Below are positions 25,605 through 35,068 of a stretch of 64,000 nt of DNA, in pieces. Position 1 is the first letter of the stretch. The number at the start of each line of letters is the position of its first letter. Source of the stretch: Micrococcales bacterium. Lineage in GTDB: Bacteria > Actinomycetota > Actinomycetes > Actinomycetales > Microbacteriaceae. The notes beneath the pieces are model-generated. The model was given only the letters and a program-made list of their open reading frames with translations. It searched no databases and was not told the DNA's origin. The stretch is from the NCBI GenBank assembly GCA_017306245.1, contig JAFKIY010000002.1, positions 451,264 through 515,263 on the forward strand. The letters are read 5' to 3'. The position numbers and the translations under genes were made by a program.

Positions 25605-27071
25605 ATGACCGTGTCCACCGTTTTGCCGTTCACCGTTGCCGACCTCACACTCGCGGAGGCGGGACGCCACCAGATCAGGCTCGCCGAGCACGAAATGCCG
25701 GGGCTCATGACGCTGAGGGACGAGTTCGGCGCAGCCAGGCCGCTCGCCGGTGCGCGCATCGCCGGGAGCCTGCACATGACGGTGCAGACCGCCGTGCTCA
25801 TCGAAACGCTCGTCGCGCTCGGCGCGCAGGTGCGGTGGGCGAGCTGCAACATCTTCTCCACGCAGGATGACGCGGCCGCCGCGGTCGCGGTAGGGCCGAC
25901 CGGCACCGCCGCCTCGCCCGCCGGGGTTCCCGTGTTCGCGTGGAAGGGTGAAACGCTCGAGGAGTACTGGTGGGCGACATCCCAGATCTTCGACTGGAGC
26001 GCCGAGGCCGAAGCGGCGGGGGCGGACTGGCGCGGCCCCAACATGATCCTCGACGACGGCGGCGACGCCACTCTTCTCGTGCACAAGGGCCGCGAGTTCG
26101 AGCTCGCCGGCAGAGTTCCGGATGTTGCGGAAGGGGACAGCCACGAGTGGCGCGTCATCCTCGAGACGCTCCGCACCTCGCTGGCCGGTTCCCCCGACCG
26201 CTGGACGAGAATCGCGGAAGACATCAGGGGCGTTACCGAGGAGACGACGACCGGCGTGCACCGGTTGTACGAGCTGGAGAAGTCCGGCGAGTTGCTGTTC
26301 CCGGCCATCAACGTGAACGACTCGGTGACGAAATCCAAGTTCGACAACCGCTACGGCATCCGGCACTCGCTTCCCGACGGCCTCAACCGGGCCACCGACG
26401 TGCTCATCGGCGGCAAGGTCGCGTTTGTTGCCGGATACGGCGACGTCGGCAAGGGCGCAGCGGATGCCCTCCGTGGCCAGGGCGCGCGCGTGATCGTGAG
26501 CGAGGTCGACCCGATCAACGCGCTGCAGGCGGCCATGGACGGCTTCCAGGTGTCGCGGATCGAGAGCGTGCTCGGCGAGGCGGACATTTTCATCAGCGCC
26601 ACAGGCAACCAGAACGTGATCACGGTCGAGCACCTGCTCGGCATGAAACACCAGGCGATCGTCGCGAACGTCGGCCACTTCGACGACGAGATCGACATGG
26701 CCGCGCTCGAATCGCTCGCTGGCGCAGAGCCGGTCGAAATCAAGCCCCAGGTGCACGAGTGGCGCCTGCCGAACGGGCGCAGCGTGCTCGTGCTCTCCGA
26801 GGGCCGCCTCATGAATCTGGGCAACGCGACAGGGCATCCGTCGTTCGTGATGAGCAACTCGTTCTCGAATCAGGTGCTCGCCCAGATGGAGCTGTTCGGC
26901 ACCGACTACCCGCTCGGCGTGCACGTGCTCCCGAAGAAGCTGGATGAGAAGGTCGCGCGGCTTCACCTCGACGCGCTCGGAGTCGAGCTGACCACCCTCA
27001 CCCCCGCGCAGTCGAACTACCTCGGGATTCCCGTCGAAGGGCCGTACAAGGCAGACCACTACCGGTACTGA
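25605..27071 (+). CDS. ahcY: adenosylhomocysteinase
   Basis: This 488-residue NAD-dependent hydrolase splits S-adenosylhomocysteine into adenosine and homocysteine, removing the inhibitory product of methylations. Conserved parts include [28 protein letters not shown], the NAD loop [21 protein letters not shown] and the C-terminal [11 protein letters not shown] 25605 follows a GAGAAT box by 6 bases, suggesting a leaderless start; the longer frame upstream overlaps manB by chance. It occupies the place of sahH in the M. tuberculosis block before mtrA, but here an RDD/SpoIIM/katA/MoxR insert separates the two. Confidence 0.95.
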   Translation: MTVSTVLPFTVADLTLAEAGRHQIRLAEHEMPGLMTLRDEFGAARPLAGARIAGSLHMTVQTAVLIETLVALGAQVRWASCNIFSTQDDAAAAVAVGPTGTAASPAGVPVFAWKGETLEEYWWATSQIFDWSAEAEAAGADWRGPNMILDDGGDATLLVHKGREFELAGRVPDVAEGDSHEWRVILETLRTSLAGSPDRWTRIAEDIRGVTEETTTGVHRLYELEKSGELLFPAINVNDSVTKSKFDNRYGIRHSLPDGLNRATDVLIGGKVAFVAGYGDVGKGAADALRGQGARVIVSEVDPINALQAAMDGFQVSRIESVLGEADIFISATGNQNVITVEHLLGMKHQAIVANVGHFDDEIDMAALESLAGAEPVEIKPQVHEWRLPNGRSVLVLSEGRLMNLGNATGHPSFVMSNSFSNQVLAQMELFGTDYPLGVHVLPKKLDEKVARLHLDALGVELTTLTPAQSNYLGIPVEGPYKADHYRY

Positions 27072-27081
27072 AGCCCGCGCG

Positions 27082-27903
27082 TCAGCGGGCGGGGAAGTTC
27101 CGCGGGATCCGGTCCAGGGCCGGGGCGAGGCTCTTCAGCCGTTCCTTCTCCAGCTGGAGGGCCGCGAATTCCCGCTCGCGGCGCACGGCGCTGATCCCGG
27201 CGAGGAACAGTTCCGGATCGACGCTCGGGAGAGGGGACACGTACGGGGACGCCTCCATCGCCAGCGCCCGGGCGGCCGCCGCGCGAGACTGCGGCGTGAA
27301 CCCAGGGGCGTTGGCGAGAAACTGGGCGATCCTGCGGGCCAGACGGTCCGGCATTTTCGCCACATCCGCAGCGCGGGACCACTCGACGAGCTCGAGCGGC
27401 ACACCGTAGATCGGCGGAACGTACCGGTTGATGCGTTCGTTCTGGCTGTACGTGCCGGCGATCAGATCGCCGAGCCGTTTCGCCCTCGCGTTGAACAGGG
27501 CGATGAGCGCGGCGAGGCCGCCCAGCGTTCCGAAAATTTCGAGCACACCCGTCAGGGCCCGGATGAACGCGTGCCGGAATCCGATCGCGCCGCCGTCATC
27601 CCGGACGATCCGCGCGCCCACCGCGAGCTTGCCGAGGGAACGGCCACGACTGGCGAGTTCCACCGTCGTCGGGATCACCACGACGCACAGCACGAGCGCG
27701 GCGACGATGAGCGCCTGATACATCGCGCTGCTCAGGAATGTTGCGAACAGGGGCGTGGAGAGGGTGACCACGACGAGAATCCACAGGCCGAAATAGACGA
27801 GGAAATCGATGGCCGCTCCGGCGCCGCGCAACACGAAACCGGTGGCGCTCAGGTTCAGCGCGACGGCTTCGCCCGTGATCAGTTCCTCATCCGGCACGGC
27901 CAT
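27082..27903 (-). CDS. RDD-family membrane protein
   Basis: This 273-residue protein has an RDD domain: an arginine and aspartate in LRGAGAAIDFLVYF (first helix), a second helix about residues 60-80, and ARIVRDDGGAIGFRHAFIRAL before the third. A soluble, charged C-terminal ~100 residues follows. The convergent ahcY gene ends 10 bases away. It is divergent from the SpoIIM gene, with which it is usually paired in actinobacteria, near the MoxR/DUF58 group. Proposed roles include transport or membrane homeostasis; none is established here. Confidence 0.85.
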   Translation of the reverse strand: MAVPDEELITGEAVALNLSATGFVLRGAGAAIDFLVYFGLWILVVVTLSTPLFATFLSSAMYQALIVAALVLCVVVIPTTVELASRGRSLGKLAVGARIVRDDGGAIGFRHAFIRALTGVLEIFGTLGGLAALIALFNARAKRLGDLIAGTYSQNERINRYVPPIYGVPLELVEWSRAADVAKMPDRLARRIAQFLANAPGFTPQSRAAAARALAMEASPYVSPLPSVDPELFLAGISAVRREREFAALQLEKERLKSLAPALDRIPRNFPAR

Positions 27904-27920
27904 GTCTAGTATCTAAGCAG
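27904..27920. promoter_or_regulatory. 17-bp divergent promoter with a shared near-palindromic -10 core
   Basis: Only 17 bases separate the divergent RDD and SpoIIM starts. They contain TAGTATCTA (27907-27915), whose complement reads TAGATACTA, so the same bases offer a TANNNT-like -10 box to both strands: TAGTAT 8 bases before ATG 27921, and TAGATA about 6 bases before the RDD start. Neither gene has a ribosome-binding site in the gap. Confidence 0.55.
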
Positions 27921-28916
27921 ATGGATCTCGACGCCTACTCCGCCGCCCACCGCGATGAATGGGACGAGCTTGCCCGCCTCAGTTCACGGCGGCGCTCCGG
28001 GGGCACCGACGCGGATGACCTGATCGAGCGGTACCAGGCGGGCGCGAGCCAGCTTTCCGCCATGCAGGCCTCCGCCGGGAGTTCCGTGCAGGGGGATCGC
28101 CTCTCCCTCGCCCTGTCGAGGGCGAGGTTGCAGTTCACGGGGGCGGGCACGAACGTGCTCAGCCGGCTTCCAGCGTTTTTCTGGAACCAGTTGCCTGCCG
28201 CGCTCTACCGCGTGCGCTGGCTGTCCCTCGCCGTCACCGCCGCGACAGCGCTCATCGCGGTGCTGTACGCGCTCTGGGCGCTCAACACACCCGGCGTACT
28301 GCAGAGTTTCGGCACGGAGGAGCTGCGCCGCAAGTTCGCGGAGGAAGACTTCGTCAATTACTACTCGAACAACGGCATGGCCTCGTTCACGGCCCTCGTG
28401 TGGACGAACAACGCGTGGCTCGCCGCGCAGTGCGTCGCATTCGGGGTCATCGGCGTGTACGCGCCGTACCTGTTGTTCACGAACGCCATGAACCTCGGCC
28501 TCGCCGCGGCGCTCATGGGCTCGCACGGCCGGATCGACGTGTTCTTCCTCTACATCGCGCCGCACGGGCAGCTGGAACTGTATTCGATCTTCGTGGCGGG
28601 AGCGGCGGGTCTCATGATCTTCTGGTCCTGGATCGCGCCGGGGCCGAGAACGCGCGTGCAGGCGCTCGCCGAGGACGGCCGCGCGCTCATCACGATCGCG
28701 ATCGGCCTCGCGCTCGCCCTGCTCGTGTCCGGAATCATCGAGGGTTTCGTCACCCGCCAGGACTGGCCATGGCCGATCAAGATCGGAATCGGCACGGTGG
28801 CGCTTGCCGCATTCCTCGGCTACCAGTGGATCGTCGGCGGCCGGGCGTACCGCGCGGGGGAGACGGGCGACCTCGACGAATTCGAATCCGGCGCCCGCCG
28901 CATCGTCGCCGGTTGA
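27921..28916 (+). CDS. SpoIIM-like (stage II sporulation protein M family) membrane protein
   Basis: This 331-residue membrane protein has a soluble N-terminal helical region (residues 1-95) and about five helices. It carries the family pattern FYSNN-like VNYYSNNGMASF, then NNAWLAAQCVAFGVIGVYAPYLLFTNAMNLG and IAPHGQLELYSIFVAGAAGL, the most conserved part of SpoIIM-type proteins. It belongs with RDD, DUF58 and MoxR genes in a conserved actinobacterial envelope cluster. Bacillus SpoIIM works in engulfment; in this non-spore-forming group a role in envelope homeostasis is only inferred. Confidence 0.85.
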   Translation: MDLDAYSAAHRDEWDELARLSSRRRSGGTDADDLIERYQAGASQLSAMQASAGSSVQGDRLSLALSRARLQFTGAGTNVLSRLPAFFWNQLPAALYRVRWLSLAVTAATALIAVLYALWALNTPGVLQSFGTEELRRKFAEEDFVNYYSNNGMASFTALVWTNNAWLAAQCVAFGVIGVYAPYLLFTNAMNLGLAAALMGSHGRIDVFFLYIAPHGQLELYSIFVAGAAGLMIFWSWIAPGPRTRVQALAEDGRALITIAIGLALALLVSGIIEGFVTRQDWPWPIKIGIGTVALAAFLGYQWIVGGRAYRAGETGDLDEFESGARRIVAG

Positions 28917-28925
28917 GTCGTTATT

Positions 28926-28959
28926 TTGAGTTGTTCACGATAACGGCTAGTCTGGATGC
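28926..28959 (+). promoter_or_regulatory. promoter of furA, leaderless
   Basis: TTGAGT (28926-28931), a 16-base spacer and TAGTCT (28948-28953) end 6 bases before GTG 28960. The AT-rich spacer and upstream bases are where an autoregulatory Fur-type site would be expected, but no clear palindrome is seen. Confidence 0.6.
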
Positions 28960-29418
28960 GTGACCGAGACCCTGACCCAGCACCTCCATGACGCCGGATT
29001 GCGCGTCACCGGCGGTCGGGTGGCCATTCTCAACGCGATCGAGAACCTGCCGCACAGCGATGCGGAAACCCTCGTCGGCGTCCTTCGCGAAAGCCTGCCC
29101 GGCACCTCGGTGCAGTCGGTCCACAACATGCTGCACGACCTCACGAAGGCCGGACTGCTGCGGCGCATCGAGCCCGCGGGCTCCCCCTCCCGATACGAAC
29201 GCCGAATCGGCGACAACCACCACCACCTCGTGTGCACCGACTGCGGCGCCATCGAGGATGTCGACTGCGCGATCGGCGAAGCCCCGTGCCTCACCCCGTC
29301 CCAAAAAGCGGGCTACGCCGTCACGAGCGCCGAAGTCACGTTCTGGGGCGTGTGCGCCGCGTGTCAGGCAGCGGCGGCCAACCAGACCTCTGATCCACCG
29401 TTCATCCACCGAAGCTAG
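28960..29418 (+). CDS. furA: Fur-family redox regulator (FurA/CatR type)
   Basis: This 152-residue protein has a winged helix ([22 protein letters not shown], then [19 protein letters not shown]) and the Fur metal motif [20 protein letters not shown], plus the second CxxC pair in GVCAACQ that forms the structural zinc site. It starts at GTG 28960 and ends 8 bases before the catalase gene. The pairing with a catalase matches CatR/FurA/PerR-type peroxide sensors, which repress both genes and release them when metal-bound histidines are oxidised. That role is inferred from context. Confidence 0.87.
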   Translation: MTETLTQHLHDAGLRVTGGRVAILNAIENLPHSDAETLVGVLRESLPGTSVQSVHNMLHDLTKAGLLRRIEPAGSPSRYERRIGDNHHHLVCTDCGAIEDVDCAIGEAPCLTPSQKAGYAVTSAEVTFWGVCAACQAAAANQTSDPPFIHRS

Positions 29419-29426
29419 GAGCACAC

Positions 29427-30872
29427 ATGTCCAAGGACACCACGACCACTCAAAGCGGCGCCCCCGTCGCGAGCGATGAGCATTCCCTCACCGCGGGCCC
29501 CAACGGAGCCACGGTGCTCCACGACCGCTACCTGGTCGAGAAGCTCGCTGCGTTCCACCGCGAGCGCGTGCCGGAGCGCAACCCGCACGCCAAGGGCGGC
29601 GGAGCCTTCGGCGAGCTCGTGATCACGGAAGACGTGTCGCAGTACACGCGTGCCGCACTGTTCCAGAAGGGCGCGAAGACCGACATGCTCGCGCGCTTCT
29701 CCTCCGTCGCCGGCGAGCAGGGCTCTCCCGATACCTGGCGCGACGTGCGCGGATTCGCGCTCAAGTTCTACACGACCGAGGGCAACTACGACATCGTCGG
29801 AAACAACACCCCCGTGTTCTTCATCCGCGACGGCATCAAGTTCCCCGACTTCATCCACTCGCAAAAGCGCCTCGGCTCATCCGGACTGCGCGACGCCGAC
29901 ATGCAGTGGGACTTCTGGTCGCTCTCGCCGGAATCCGCCCACCAGGTGACCTACCTCATGGGTGACCGCGGACTTCCACGCTCGTGGCGCCACATGAACG
30001 GCTACGGTTCGCACACCTACCAGTGGATCAACGCGGACGGCGAGCGTTTCTGGGTCAAGTACCACTTCCTCTCCCGGCAGGGCGTCGAAGCGATGAGCAA
30101 CGAGGAGGCCGAGAAGCTCGCCGGGTCGGATGCCGACTACTATCGCCGCGACCTGTTCGAGTCGATCGCCGCGGGCGAGAACCCCGTGTGGGACGTGTAC
30201 GTGCAGGTCATCCCGTACGAGGACGGCAAGACGTACCGATTCAACCCGTTCGACGTCACGAAGACCATGCCGAAGGCGGACTACCCGCGCATCAAGGTCG
30301 GGCACTTCACCCTGAACCGCAATCCGGAGAACTTCTTCGCCGACATCGAGCAGGCCGCGTTCTCGCCGTCCAACATCGTGCCGGGCGTGGACATCAGCCC
30401 GGACAAGATGCTCATGGCGCGCGTGTTCTCCTACCCGGATGCCCAGCGCTACCGTATCGGCACGAACTACAACCAGCTGCCGGTGAACGCGCCGCGCACC
30501 CAGGTGAACACGTACGGGCACGAGGGGAACATGCGCTTCACCGCGGCGCCCGCGAGCATGCCCACCTACGTTCCGAACTCGCACGGCAGCCCCACGGCTG
30601 ACCCGCAGGCCGCTGGCGACGGCGGCTGGGAGTCGGATGGCGCGCTCGTGCGCTCCGCCGCAACCCTCCGCGCCGACGACGATGACTTCGGTCAGGCCGG
30701 CACGCTCTACCGCGACGTCTTCGACGACGCGGGCCGGGCACGCTTCCTGGAGACGATCACCGGCGGGGTCGGCGCGGTGAAGGATGACGGTATCCGCGAA
30801 CGCGCGATCGGGTACTGGACGAACGTGGACGCCGACCTCGGGGCCGCGCTCCGCGCGAACCTGAAAATGTAG
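29427..30872 (+). CDS. katA: monofunctional haem catalase
   Basis: This 481-residue clade 3-type small-subunit catalase disproportionates hydrogen peroxide. It has the catalytic His in [12 protein letters not shown], the Asn region [18 protein letters not shown], and the proximal haem tyrosine in [15 protein letters not shown] ribosome-binding site AGGAG precedes ATG 29427. It follows the Fur-type regulator in what is almost surely one transcript. It converges with the DUF58 gene, with hairpin sequences between them. Confidence 0.95.
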   Translation: MSKDTTTTQSGAPVASDEHSLTAGPNGATVLHDRYLVEKLAAFHRERVPERNPHAKGGGAFGELVITEDVSQYTRAALFQKGAKTDMLARFSSVAGEQGSPDTWRDVRGFALKFYTTEGNYDIVGNNTPVFFIRDGIKFPDFIHSQKRLGSSGLRDADMQWDFWSLSPESAHQVTYLMGDRGLPRSWRHMNGYGSHTYQWINADGERFWVKYHFLSRQGVEAMSNEEAEKLAGSDADYYRRDLFESIAAGENPVWDVYVQVIPYEDGKTYRFNPFDVTKTMPKADYPRIKVGHFTLNRNPENFFADIEQAAFSPSNIVPGVDISPDKMLMARVFSYPDAQRYRIGTNYNQLPVNAPRTQVNTYGHEGNMRFTAAPASMPTYVPNSHGSPTADPQAAGDGGWESDGALVRSAATLRADDDDFGQAGTLYRDVFDDAGRARFLETITGGVGAVKDDGIRERAIGYWTNVDADLGAALRANLKM

Positions 30873-30876
30873 GGCT

Positions 30877-30929
30877 AAAGCCGCCCGGCGGCGCTGTGCT
30901 TGTGTGTCAAAGCCGCCCGGCGGCTTTGA
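30877..30929. terminator. two related GC-rich hairpins between convergent katA and DUF58
   Basis: The 16-base word AAAGCCGCCCGGCGGC occurs at 30877-30892 and again at 30909-30924. The second copy lies in a perfect inverted repeat with 11-base arms (TCAAAGCCGCC at 30907-30917, GGCGGCTTTGA at 30919-30929) that includes the DUF58 stop codon. There is no long U-tract, so this may be a bidirectional transcript end rather than a classic intrinsic terminator. Confidence 0.5.
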
Positions 30930-32217
30930 GCGCAATGTAGCGGTCGGCGAGGGCCGGCGGCAGGTCGGAGGGGGAGCCGGTGACGACATCCCCTCCGAGT
31001 TGCCGGATGGCGGCAGCCACGCGCGACTGGTCCAGCAGGGCGCGCTCCGCCGCTGCTGCGAGGTACACCTCGCTGCGACGGCTGCGGTCGCGGGTTGCCG
31101 CGAGCACATCCGGGTCCGTCACCGAGGAGACCACGACGGTGTGCCGCCTCGTCAGCTGCGGCAGCAAGGCGAGAAGCCCCCGGGAAGCCCCGGGTGCATC
31201 GATCGAGGTGGCGATCACCACGAGCGCGTGCTGGCTCGTCACCGAGCGCACGAGTCCCGGCACGGCACCCCAGTCCGGCTCGATGAGCTCAGGGTCGACC
31301 GTTGCCATCGTGTCGACCATCCGGGACAGCAGCTCCGGCCCGGTCGCTCCCTGCACCCGCCCGCGGACACGCCGGTCGAAGATCACGAGGTCGACGCGGT
31401 CTCCGGCTCTCGTGGCGAGCGCGGCGAGCAGCAGCGCGGACTCGAACGCGGTGTCAATGCGCGGCTCGCCGGCGATGCGGGCCGCCGATGTGCGCCCGCT
31501 GTCGATCACGATCACGACGCGCCGATCGCGTTCGGGCCGCCACGTGCGCACCATGAGCAGCTGGCCGCCCTGCGGGTCCTGCCGCCTCGCCGTCGCCCGC
31601 CAGTCGATGGAGCGCACATCGTCGCCGCGCACATACTCCCGAAGGCTGTCGAACTCGGTTCCCTGGCCGCGGATCATGACGCTCGTGCGCCCGTCGAGCT
31701 CCCGCAGTTTCGCAAGCCGCGACGGCAAGTGTTTGCGCGAGTGGAACGGCGGCAGAACGCGGATCGCCCCCGGAACGTTCATGGTCGCCTGACGCGCGGC
31801 AAGCTTCAGGGGTCCGTAGGAGCGGATCGTCACGTGGGCTGCCCTGCGTTCCCCGCGCCGGATCGGGGTGAGGCCGGTACGGATGGCCCTGCGTTCTCCG
31901 CCGCGGATCACGATGCGCGTCCTCGTCGGATGCGCGCCGGCCGACGGCTGCCACGCGTCGCGCACGACGCCGCGAATCGTGCGGCGCCCGGCATTCTCGA
32001 TCACGAGCGTTGCGGCCACCGATTCGCCGAACCGGACGCGCGCCGGAACGTCCCGCGTGAGAAGCACGCGGCGCGGAGACGCGGCGATGACGAGGTCGAT
32101 GGCGGCGAGCACCACGGCGATGCCCAGCCACCAGACGAGCCACCGGGGGTCGTTCGTCACGACGATGGGCACCGCTCCGGCCAGGAGCAGCGCGACGAAC
32201 CAGCCCGAAATCACCAT
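30907..32217 (-). CDS. DUF58 (VWA-like) protein
   Basis: This 436-residue protein has two N-terminal membrane helices (residues about 5-45), a beta-rich middle and the DUF58 core EFDSLREYVRGDDVRSIDWRATAR, then a VWA-like domain (VVIVIDSGRTS). DUF58 proteins are partners of MoxR AAA ATPases, whose gene lies directly upstream (10 bases), and are thought to help assemble or remodel envelope protein complexes. The final codons form half of a perfect inverted repeat. Confidence 0.88.
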   Translation of the reverse strand: MVISGWFVALLLAGAVPIVVTNDPRWLVWWLGIAVVLAAIDLVIAASPRRVLLTRDVPARVRFGESVAATLVIENAGRRTIRGVVRDAWQPSAGAHPTRTRIVIRGGERRAIRTGLTPIRRGERRAAHVTIRSYGPLKLAARQATMNVPGAIRVLPPFHSRKHLPSRLAKLRELDGRTSVMIRGQGTEFDSLREYVRGDDVRSIDWRATARRQDPQGGQLLMVRTWRPERDRRVVIVIDSGRTSAARIAGEPRIDTAFESALLLAALATRAGDRVDLVIFDRRVRGRVQGATGPELLSRMVDTMATVDPELIEPDWGAVPGLVRSVTSQHALVVIATSIDAPGASRGLLALLPQLTRRHTVVVSSVTDPDVLAATRDRSRRSEVYLAAAAERALLDQSRVAAAIRQLGGDVVTGSPSDLPPALADRYIALKAAGRL

Positions 32218-32227
32218 GGGGGACTCG

Positions 32228-33181
32228 TTAGATCGGAACCTGGACCTGCTGCATGACCGACCGCAGGATCGTGTCCGCGGACACTCCCTCGAGTTCCGCC
32301 TCCGGACGCAGCTGGATGCGGTGCCGCCACACGGGCAGCGCCATGGCCTGGACGTGGTCCGGCGTCACTCCGGTGGACCCGGTGAGCCACGCCCACGCGC
32401 GCGCGGCCGCCATCAGGGCATTCGTGCCGCGCGGGCTCACGCCGAGCTTCACCGACGGGCTCTGCCGCGTGCCGCGGGCAAGGTCCACGACGTAGCCGAT
32501 CACGTCGCCGCTCACCGTCACCGTCGCGACCTCCGCTCTCGCCGCCGCGATCTGCTTCGCGTCGAGAATCGCGGTGACCCCGGCAGCCTTCAGGTCGCGC
32601 GGGTTGAACCCCGCGGCGCTGCGTTCCAGGATGGTCACTTCCTCGGCGCGTTCCGGCAGGTCGAGCACGAGTTTCAGCAGGAAGCGGTCCAGTTGCGCCT
32701 CCGGAAGCTGGTAGGTGCCCTCGTACTCGATCGGGTTCATGGTCGCCGCGACGATGAACGGCTCAGGGAGGGGCCGCGTCTCGCCGTCGACGGACACCTG
32801 CCGCTCCTCCATCGCCTCCAGCAGCGCGGACTGCGTTTTCGGCGGCGTGCGGTTGATTTCATCCGCCAAGAGGATGTTCGTGAACACAGGTCCGGCGCGG
32901 AACTCGAACGCACCGGCCTTCGTGTCGTACACGAGGGAGCCTGTCACATCCCCCGGCATGAGGTCCGGCGTGAACTGGATGCGTTTCGTGTCCAGGTGCA
33001 GCGCCATGCTGAGCGTGCGCACCATGAGGGTCTTGGCGACCCCCGGCACCCCCTCCAACACGACGTGCCCCCCGGCGAGAAGGGCGATCATGAGGCCGGT
33101 GACCGCGCCATCCTGGCCGACCACCGCCTTGCCTACCTCGGTGCGTACCCGCGCGAACTGCGCTCGAAGATCGTCGGTCAT
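32228..33181 (-). CDS. moxR: MoxR-family AAA+ ATPase
   Basis: This roughly 317-residue ATPase has Walker A GVPGVAKT (K50), Walker B ILLADEINR, the sensor region TMNPIEYEGTYQLPEAQLDRF and a C-terminal lid. ATG 33181 is preferred to an in-frame ATG 21 bases upstream because GGGAG lies 9 bases before it and it starts just after the previous stop; the upstream ATG would lie inside the DUF4350 gene. MoxR ATPases act as chaperones for VWA-type proteins such as the DUF58 product next door. Confidence 0.92.
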   Translation of the reverse strand: MTDDLRAQFARVRTEVGKAVVGQDGAVTGLMIALLAGGHVVLEGVPGVAKTLMVRTLSMALHLDTKRIQFTPDLMPGDVTGSLVYDTKAGAFEFRAGPVFTNILLADEINRTPPKTQSALLEAMEERQVSVDGETRPLPEPFIVAATMNPIEYEGTYQLPEAQLDRFLLKLVLDLPERAEEVTILERSAAGFNPRDLKAAGVTAILDAKQIAAARAEVATVTVSGDVIGYVVDLARGTRQSPSVKLGVSPRGTNALMAAARAWAWLTGSTGVTPDHVQAMALPVWRHRIQLRPEAELEGVSADTILRSVMQQVQVPI

Positions 33182-33185
33182 GGGG

Positions 33186-34403
33186 TCATTCTCCCGGTTC
33201 ATTGTCGTGCGCTGGCGTGTCTATTGTCGTGGAGTTTTCTCTCGTGGCGGCCGCGACGGCTCGTTCCAGTTCGAGGAGGGCGTCGGAGAGGCGGACCAGC
33301 TCCGCTTCGGTGGCGGGATCCGCATCCCGGAGCAGCTGCGCGATCTCGGGCTCCGGCCGCCGCGTGACGTGCGCGACGGTGCGGATGATCTCGTCCACGT
33401 CGGCCACCCTCGGCAGCCCGCACAGGGAGCCGAGCCGGTCGACGGTCCCGATGCGCAGGGAATCCAGCGCGTGCAGTCGGGAGGACGACTTCTCGTACAG
33501 CCGCGCCCGCCCGTGCATGGTCTCGCTCGAGCGCACCACCACCGGCAGATTCTCGACCACGAGCGGCCCGAATCGCCGACCCCGCCAGAATCCGGCCGCG
33601 ATGGTCGCGATGATGAGCAGGGCCAGGACGCCGCTCACCCACGCGGGGGTGAGCTCCGCCGCGGTCGGACCGGTTGCTTCGTCGATCGTCGGCAGCATCC
33701 ACACGAGATTCGCGGTGCTGCCTAGCAGCCCGAGCGCGAACGCGGCATTGCCCTCAGTGATCACGAACTGGTTGGAGAACGCCGCGGTCGTTCCCAGCAC
33801 GGTCACGCGCGTGCCGGAGCGCTCGATCTGGACGAGCGAGTAGACGTCGTCTCCGCTTCCCAGGCACTGGATCGCATCAGGATCATTGCCGATGACCCGG
33901 AAACCGGATCCGGTCCCGGTCACCGTTTTCGCTCGAGTGACCGGGCGCAGCGGGCAGTCGGCGCGAACCACCCCGGACACGGTGCCGGCGAGGGCGACCT
34001 GGGGAGCGATCGCGTTGAGCTGGTCGAAGTCGGGGGTCATGAGGATGAGGTTGCTCGACAGGCGGCCGAGCTCGACGAGCTGCTCAGCGGCCAGGAAGTG
34101 GCCGTCGTCGACGAGGAAGATCGTGGTGTCGTTTGGACTGCCCACCGCCGCCCGCGTGGCCGCCATGCTGTCGCTGGAGGTCACCGTGACGCCGTGCTGC
34201 CGCAACACCTCGGCAAGAGCCTTGCTTCCCTTCGGGCTGGCATCGGTCGGCGAGAGCGGTTTCCCTGCCGCGCCGACCGCCCCGGTGATGATGATCGAGC
34301 CGAGGGTGGCCAGCACGGCCACGACACCCGCGATCACCCAGAATCGCCAGGCCCGGCCGGCCTGGCGGATCGTGGGAGTTACCACCTCGGTCGCCCCGGT
34401 CAC
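33186..34403 (-). CDS. DUF4350 membrane protein
   Basis: This 405-residue protein has an N-terminal membrane helix (about residues 19-40), a soluble DUF4350 domain with TDASPKGSKALAEVLRQHGVTV and FLVDDGHFLAAEQL, then a second helix near residue 270 (VSGVLALLIIATIAAGFW) and a charged cytoplasmic tail. GTG 34403 overlaps the stop of the DUF4129 gene (GTGA), which decides the start. DUF4350 and DUF4129 genes regularly accompany MoxR/DUF58; function is unknown. Confidence 0.82.
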   Translation of the reverse strand: MTGATEVVTPTIRQAGRAWRFWVIAGVVAVLATLGSIIITGAVGAAGKPLSPTDASPKGSKALAEVLRQHGVTVTSSDSMAATRAAVGSPNDTTIFLVDDGHFLAAEQLVELGRLSSNLILMTPDFDQLNAIAPQVALAGTVSGVVRADCPLRPVTRAKTVTGTGSGFRVIGNDPDAIQCLGSGDDVYSLVQIERSGTRVTVLGTTAAFSNQFVITEGNAAFALGLLGSTANLVWMLPTIDEATGPTAAELTPAWVSGVLALLIIATIAAGFWRGRRFGPLVVENLPVVVRSSETMHGRARLYEKSSSRLHALDSLRIGTVDRLGSLCGLPRVADVDEIIRTVAHVTRRPEPEIAQLLRDADPATEAELVRLSDALLELERAVAAATRENSTTIDTPAHDNEPGE

Positions 34404-35068
34404 CGGCCCACCGCCGCAACCTGCGCCGGGCGCGCATCGCGAAGTTCCGCCTCCAGCGTTACGAGCTCGAGGTACTGCGCCTGGCTGCCAGGCTCGCCGA
34501 GGTAGCGCACCGAGTCGAAGGATGCTGCGCTGCCCAGGAGCCGGGACGCATACGTCGGGAACGCCTCTGCCGCGCGGAGGGCGAAACCCCTCGCCGTCGT
34601 GCCGGGGCTCGTGGTGACGACGACCCGCTCGGCCATGCGCCGCGCGATCGACCGGAACAGTTCCTCGATTGCCAGCGCCCAGTCGGCGCTCGTCGCCGCG
34701 TCGCGCGCCGAGCGCCGCAACTCCTCGGCGGTGCGCTCCTCGTCTTCCCCGAACAGGGCGCCAATGCCGGCGCCCCTGCGATTTCTGCGCGGCCGACCGA
34801 AAATGAAGAAGGCCGCGACGATCGCCGCCGCGACGAGCAGAACGACGAGGACCAGAAGCGGCCCCTGCAGCACGCCGCCCGGAGCCTGCAGCGAATTCAG
34901 CCAGTCCCAGAACGCCTTGCTGAGCTGGTCCCAGAGCGTCGGCCTTGCGGCCAGATACTCGGGTTTGGAGAGTTCGTCGATGAGCCACTGCCTGGCCTGG
35001 TCGCCATCCGGGTCGACCGGAACGTCGACGATCAGCCCGGTCAGCGCGCCGGCGGCTACCGCGATCAT
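34400..35068 (-). CDS. DUF4129 membrane protein
   Basis: The 222-residue protein has a membrane segment at each end of the first third (MIAVAAGALTGLIVDVPV; LLVLVVLLVAAAIVAAFFIFG) and a cytoplasmic DUF4129 domain (DWALAIEELFRSIARRMAERV, TARGFALRAAEAFP, FDSVRYLG). The tryptophan-rich linker between helices is also typical. Four-base overlaps couple it to genes on both sides. It belongs to the MoxR-linked envelope cluster; the biochemical role is unknown. Confidence 0.82.
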   Translation of the reverse strand: MIAVAAGALTGLIVDVPVDPDGDQARQWLIDELSKPEYLAARPTLWDQLSKAFWDWLNSLQAPGGVLQGPLLVLVVLLVAAAIVAAFFIFGRPRRNRRGAGIGALFGEDEERTAEELRRSARDAATSADWALAIEELFRSIARRMAERVVVTTSPGTTARGFALRAAEAFPTYASRLLGSAASFDSVRYLGEPGSQAQYLELVTLEAELRDARPAQVAAVGR

